From: Deltaproteobacteria bacterium
Lineage (GTDB): Bacteria > Desulfobacterota > Desulfarculia > Adiutricales > JAGVGV01
Direction: 5' to 3'
Length of the DNA: 8,961 nucleotides
Assembly (NCBI GenBank): GCA_015233515.1
Contig: JADFXS010000109.1
Location: forward strand, 1-8,961
Shown here: piece by piece, positions 6,330 through 8,961 of the stretch
How positions within the stretch are numbered: position 1 is the stretch's first letter
How the letters are laid out: every line of letters starts with the position of its first letter
Notes under the pieces: model-generated
The model's database searches: none
Told to the model about the DNA's origin: nothing
The model's input: the letters and a program-made list of their open reading frames with translations, nothing else
Translations under genes and position numbers: made by a program

Positions 6330-6414
6330 AAAATACCTGAGAATTATTCCGGATTCAATATGCCGCCCTCCTCAAGGCGGGCCAAAATTACAGCTGTTAC
6401 AATCACCTCTGGGG

Positions 6415-8250
6415 TTAGACCTTTTCGCCGAATTCTTCTAGAAACAACCGCGCGCTTAAAAAATAAAAAATAAAGGCGCTTTCCTGATCGGTTAATTCAG
6501 GTCGGCTTATAAGATCGATCAGTTTTTGTCGATCCACCAAGTCAAAAATTAGTCCACCGGTCAATAGTCGATCTTTTATTTCTTTTTGACCCGTAGGCAG
6601 AAGGTCGGAAATAGGGGCATTGAATCCTATTTTTGTCCTGGTGGACAGAATTTTAGGAGGGACGATACCCTTTAAAGCTTCCCGTAAAATTTTTTTATTG
6701 TATCCGTTGCCGATCAAATACTTGGTGGGCACACAATAGATGAACTCAAACAGACTTTGGTCCAGGAATGGGGAACGGTTTTCCAGGGAAAAAAACATGG
6801 CATTGAGGTCGTCTTCGTGCAAAACAACCGGAACAGATTCATGAAAGAGTTCATTAAGCATTCGGTTGCGTAAAGGGCCGGGGTGATAAACATGATCTTC
6901 CGGCGCTTTAGAAGAACCGGTGGTTATATATGAAGCAAAATCAAAATCCCGGAACGTGGACAGCGAGCCTGTCGTCGTGGTGTTTAAAAACTTAGTCAGG
7001 TCGCGATAAAGAGGATTTCTGATCACGGGCTTGACGTATTTTTCCCAATCGCAGACCGCTTCGGGCCAGGAGTCCTCGCTTCTCGTTTCCAACAAATACC
7101 AGAGATGATGGTCGTAGTATCCGGCGAATAACTCATCCGCGCCGGTCCCGCTTATGGTTATCTTGTAACCATGTTCGGCGATAGCGGCCATCAAGCGCCA
7201 ATGGGCATAGTAGGTGATGGTTGATACCGGCGCGTCATGGGCTCGAACCATGCTTTGGAGTTGGGGTATAAAATCCCTGGATTCCAGAGTGATGGCCGTG
7301 TGTTTGATCCCCAACTCTTTGACCGAGTAATCCACCAAATCTTGTTCCGCATAACGTTCATCTGGCGATACAACTGTAAAACCATGAACATCATAGCCAA
7401 AAATCCTTTTAGCGATGCTGATCAAGGCATTGGAATCCAGACCGCCGCTCATGCAAAAAGCCAAGGGGACATCAGCCCGCAGCTTTTGATGAACGGATTC
7501 GATCAATCGGGCTTTGACTCCCTCGACGGCTTCCCGATGGTCTATCCGGTTGTCGGTGGATAGGGTAGGAGTCCAATACGGTTGGGATTGAGCCGGGTTA
7601 TTCCCATCCAGAATCAGGATATGCCCCGGAGGGACTTGGAGCAATCCCCTGAAAAAGGTCGATCCGGTTTTGTATATCGTCCGGTATCCATAGGCCAGAT
7701 AACGGCAAACCTGATCCATATTGATTTCCAGCCTGCGTCCCAACAGGGCGAAAATGAACTTCGGTTCGGAACCGAAATAAGAGTTGTCGCCGTCTTGAAA
7801 GTAATAAAGTGGTTTTTCCCCAAATCGATCCCGGCATAGGAGAACGGTTTCCTGACGCCGGTCATGCAAGGCGAAAGCCCACATCCCACGGCAAGAGTCT
7901 AGCCCTTTCAAACCTTCATTGACCAATAGCTTAAGCAGGACCTCCGTGTCACCGGAGGTGATGAAGGTTTCTCCCTGTCTCTCGAGGTTTGTCTTTAGTT
8001 CCAAGAAATTATATAGCTCGCCATTATGAACCAGGGTTTGGGGTCCCAGGCCAAAGGGCTGGTCGGAACGATGATCCAGGTCGATGATGGCCAGTCGGGT
8101 ATGTAATAAAAGGACATGGCGACCCGAAGCGGCGGAGTGTCGAAAAACTCCGCGGGCATCCGGGCCGCGCCTTTGCATGAGGTCAAGACAGCGGTCGATA
8201 CGTTCGGGCGTAATGGGGGTAGGCCCGATATGGCCGGCAATACCGCACAA
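6415..8250 (-). CDS. asnB: Asparagine synthase (glutamine-hydrolysing) family amidotransferase
   Basis: The enzyme hydrolyses glutamine in its N-terminal domain and uses the ammonia with ATP to amidate a carboxylate, classically aspartate to asparagine. The class II glutaminase domain (about 1-200) has nucleophile C2 in MCGIAG, RRGPDARG (27-34), HTRLAIIDL (50-58), HNGELYN (75-81) and SGDTE (99-103). The synthetase domain has the PP-loop SGGLDS (268-273), SGTGADELFAGY (367-378) and NRSPFLD (491-497). The length of 611 is normal for AsnB. The start is TTG at 8250: only this start places the catalytic Cys at position 2, and AAAAGG sits about 12 nt upstream, rather far. The gene lies 26 bp after rmlD in the same direction, probably one operon. 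In surface-polysaccharide clusters such paralogues often amidate sugar carboxylates (as proposed for WbpS), so the acceptor could be a uronic acid instead of aspartate. The family is firm; the acceptor is open. Confidence 0.93.
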   Translation of the reverse strand: MCGIAGHIGPTPITPERIDRCLDLMQRRGPDARGVFRHSAASGRHVLLLHTRLAIIDLDHRSDQPFGLGPQTLVHNGELYNFLELKTNLERQGETFITSGDTEVLLKLLVNEGLKGLDSCRGMWAFALHDRRQETVLLCRDRFGEKPLYYFQDGDNSYFGSEPKFIFALLGRRLEINMDQVCRYLAYGYRTIYKTGSTFFRGLLQVPPGHILILDGNNPAQSQPYWTPTLSTDNRIDHREAVEGVKARLIESVHQKLRADVPLAFCMSGGLDSNALISIAKRIFGYDVHGFTVVSPDERYAEQDLVDYSVKELGIKHTAITLESRDFIPQLQSMVRAHDAPVSTITYYAHWRLMAAIAEHGYKITISGTGADELFAGYYDHHLWYLLETRSEDSWPEAVCDWEKYVKPVIRNPLYRDLTKFLNTTTTGSLSTFRDFDFASYITTGSSKAPEDHVYHPGPLRNRMLNELFHESVPVVLHEDDLNAMFFSLENRSPFLDQSLFEFIYCVPTKYLIGNGYNKKILREALKGIVPPKILSTRTKIGFNAPISDLLPTGQKEIKDRLLTGGLIFDLVDRQKLIDLISRPELTDQESAFIFYFLSARLFLEEFGEKV

Positions 8251-8276
8251 ATAGTCAGTCTACCTTTTACGGTATC

Positions 8277-8961
8277 TCACGCCGACGCTTCCGGTGAAGC
8301 CAACCATTCATCCAGCATACGGGCCAGACTGTCCGGCCAGGGCGCTTGGTTCACGCCGAATGTCCGGCGGAACTTGGAACAGTCCAGGACCGAATTGGCC
8401 GGCCGTCGGGCCGGGGTCGGATATTCCGCCGTGGTGATGGGTATTATATTTTTAGCTTTCAGAGTCAAATGTGATCCGGCCAAATCGATTATTTTCCGGG
8501 CAAAGCCATACCAGGTGGTTTCACCCGCACCGCAATAGTGATAGGTTCCCCACGCGTCGGTCCGGCCGGACTCTATCTGCTTGGCCACGGTCAGGAGGGC
8601 CGAGGCCAGGTCGCCGGCAAACGTGGGGCAGCCACGCTGGTCATCCACTATCCGTAAGGTTTCCCTTTCTTTCGCCAGCCGTAAAATCGTCTTGACGAAG
8701 TTGTGGCCGTGAACACCATAAAACCAGGCGGTGCGGACGATAACGTGCCGGCTGAGGATGTTCCGGACTTTGTCGTCGCCTTCCGCCTTACTTTGTCCAT
8801 AAATCCCTAACGGAGCTATGGGGTCATCTTCCCGGTAAGCCCCATTTTTTTGCCCATCAAAAACATAATCCGTGGAAACGTGAATCAGGGGAATGCCAAA
8901 TTTGACGCCGGCGGTGGCCAGGTTATCCGGACCGTCGACATTGACCGACCTGGCCAGCAAT
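8277..8961 (-). CDS. rmlD: dTDP-4-dehydrorhamnose reductase, N-terminal part outside window
   Basis: RmlD reduces dTDP-4-dehydro-L-rhamnose to dTDP-L-rhamnose with NAD(P)H, the last step of the precursor pathway for rhamnose-containing surface glycans. About 228 codons are present, from the middle of the protein to its stop at 8277. The frame is open at the window edge, so the Rossmann glycine motif (roughly the first 75-80 residues) lies beyond 8961 and any start seen here is not real. Visible features are VNVDGPDNLA, the core HVSTDYVFDG, the short-chain dehydrogenase pair YGQSK (Tyr and Lys of YxxxK), VRTAWFYG, HNFVKTILRL and DDQRGCPTFAGDLA, all in RmlD order. A C-terminal stretch ARRPANSVLDCSK is also typical. 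The asnB-like gene follows 26 bp downstream. An upstream rml or glycosyltransferase cluster is likely but not visible. Confidence 0.93.
   Translation of the reverse strand, partial: LLARSVNVDGPDNLATAGVKFGIPLIHVSTDYVFDGQKNGAYREDDPIAPLGIYGQSKAEGDDKVRNILSRHVIVRTAWFYGVHGHNFVKTILRLAKERETLRIVDDQRGCPTFAGDLASALLTVAKQIESGRTDAWGTYHYCGAGETTWYGFARKIIDLAGSHLTLKAKNIIPITTAEYPTPARRPANSVLDCSKFRRTFGVNQAPWPDSLARMLDEWLASPEASA

Noticed and set aside
6266..6340. Short plus-strand frame starting after GAGG at the second UGA
   Set aside because: It has 24 codons, most of which run through the perfect palindrome at 6295-6329, with no recognisable protein character.
6152..6473. Two overlapping plus-strand frames (6152-6340 and 6279-6473)
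   Set aside because: The first is in a different frame from the membrane-helix gene and the second enters the antisense of the asparagine synthase gene. Neither has a ribosome site or protein-like composition.
8116..8538. Plus-strand 140-codon frame opposite asnB and rmlD
   Set aside because: It lies antisense to two well-supported genes and spans their junction; it is a shadow of their codon structure.

Overview
The window is ordinary bacterial chromosome with dense genes, short spacers and a roughly balanced base composition. The gene set is a glycogen synthase, a soluble multi-GAF histidine kinase, a DHH phosphoesterase, CheZ, and a polysaccharide-type pair (asparagine synthase plus RmlD). 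Together with palindromic intergenic repeats this suits a motile Gram-negative, most likely of the Desulfobacterota/Deltaproteobacteria type. That placement is an impression from protein sequence, not a proof. No rRNA, tRNA, CRISPR array, transposase or phage gene is visible.

Layout. Positions 1-348 hold no credible gene but contain two kinds of palindromic repeat. Then come glgA (349-1818, +) and a cytosolic sensor histidine kinase with about three GAF domains (1802-4177, +). The two overlap by 17 bp and are probably translationally coupled. Converging on them is a DHH/DHHA1 phosphoesterase of NrnA type (4199-5263, -). It is separated by a 190-bp divergent promoter region from cheZ (5454-6089, +). 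Directly after cheZ is a gene too short for routine gene finding (6127-6261, +). It encodes a one-helix membrane protein whose 28-codon frame ends in UGA. A strong GC hairpin follows, with a GGU(C) apical loop 17 nt after the UGA, and the frame continues 15 more codons with a Cys. This looks like a tiny selenoprotein with a bacterial SECIS element. A palindrome-rich spacer (6262-6414) separates it from a minus-strand pair read rmlD (8277-8961, cut by the window edge) then asnB-like (6415-8250).

How the genes fit together. glgA and the kinase form one transcription unit, possibly linking a storage-glycogen step to an intracellular signal. CheZ dephosphorylates CheY-P and ends in a tail like the known CheY-binding peptides, but no other chemotaxis gene is present. 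rmlD and the asparagine synthase fit the edge of a surface-polysaccharide cluster that extends beyond position 8961.

The item most worth following up is the candidate selenoprotein at 6127-6261, which a standard annotation would miss or end at the UGA.
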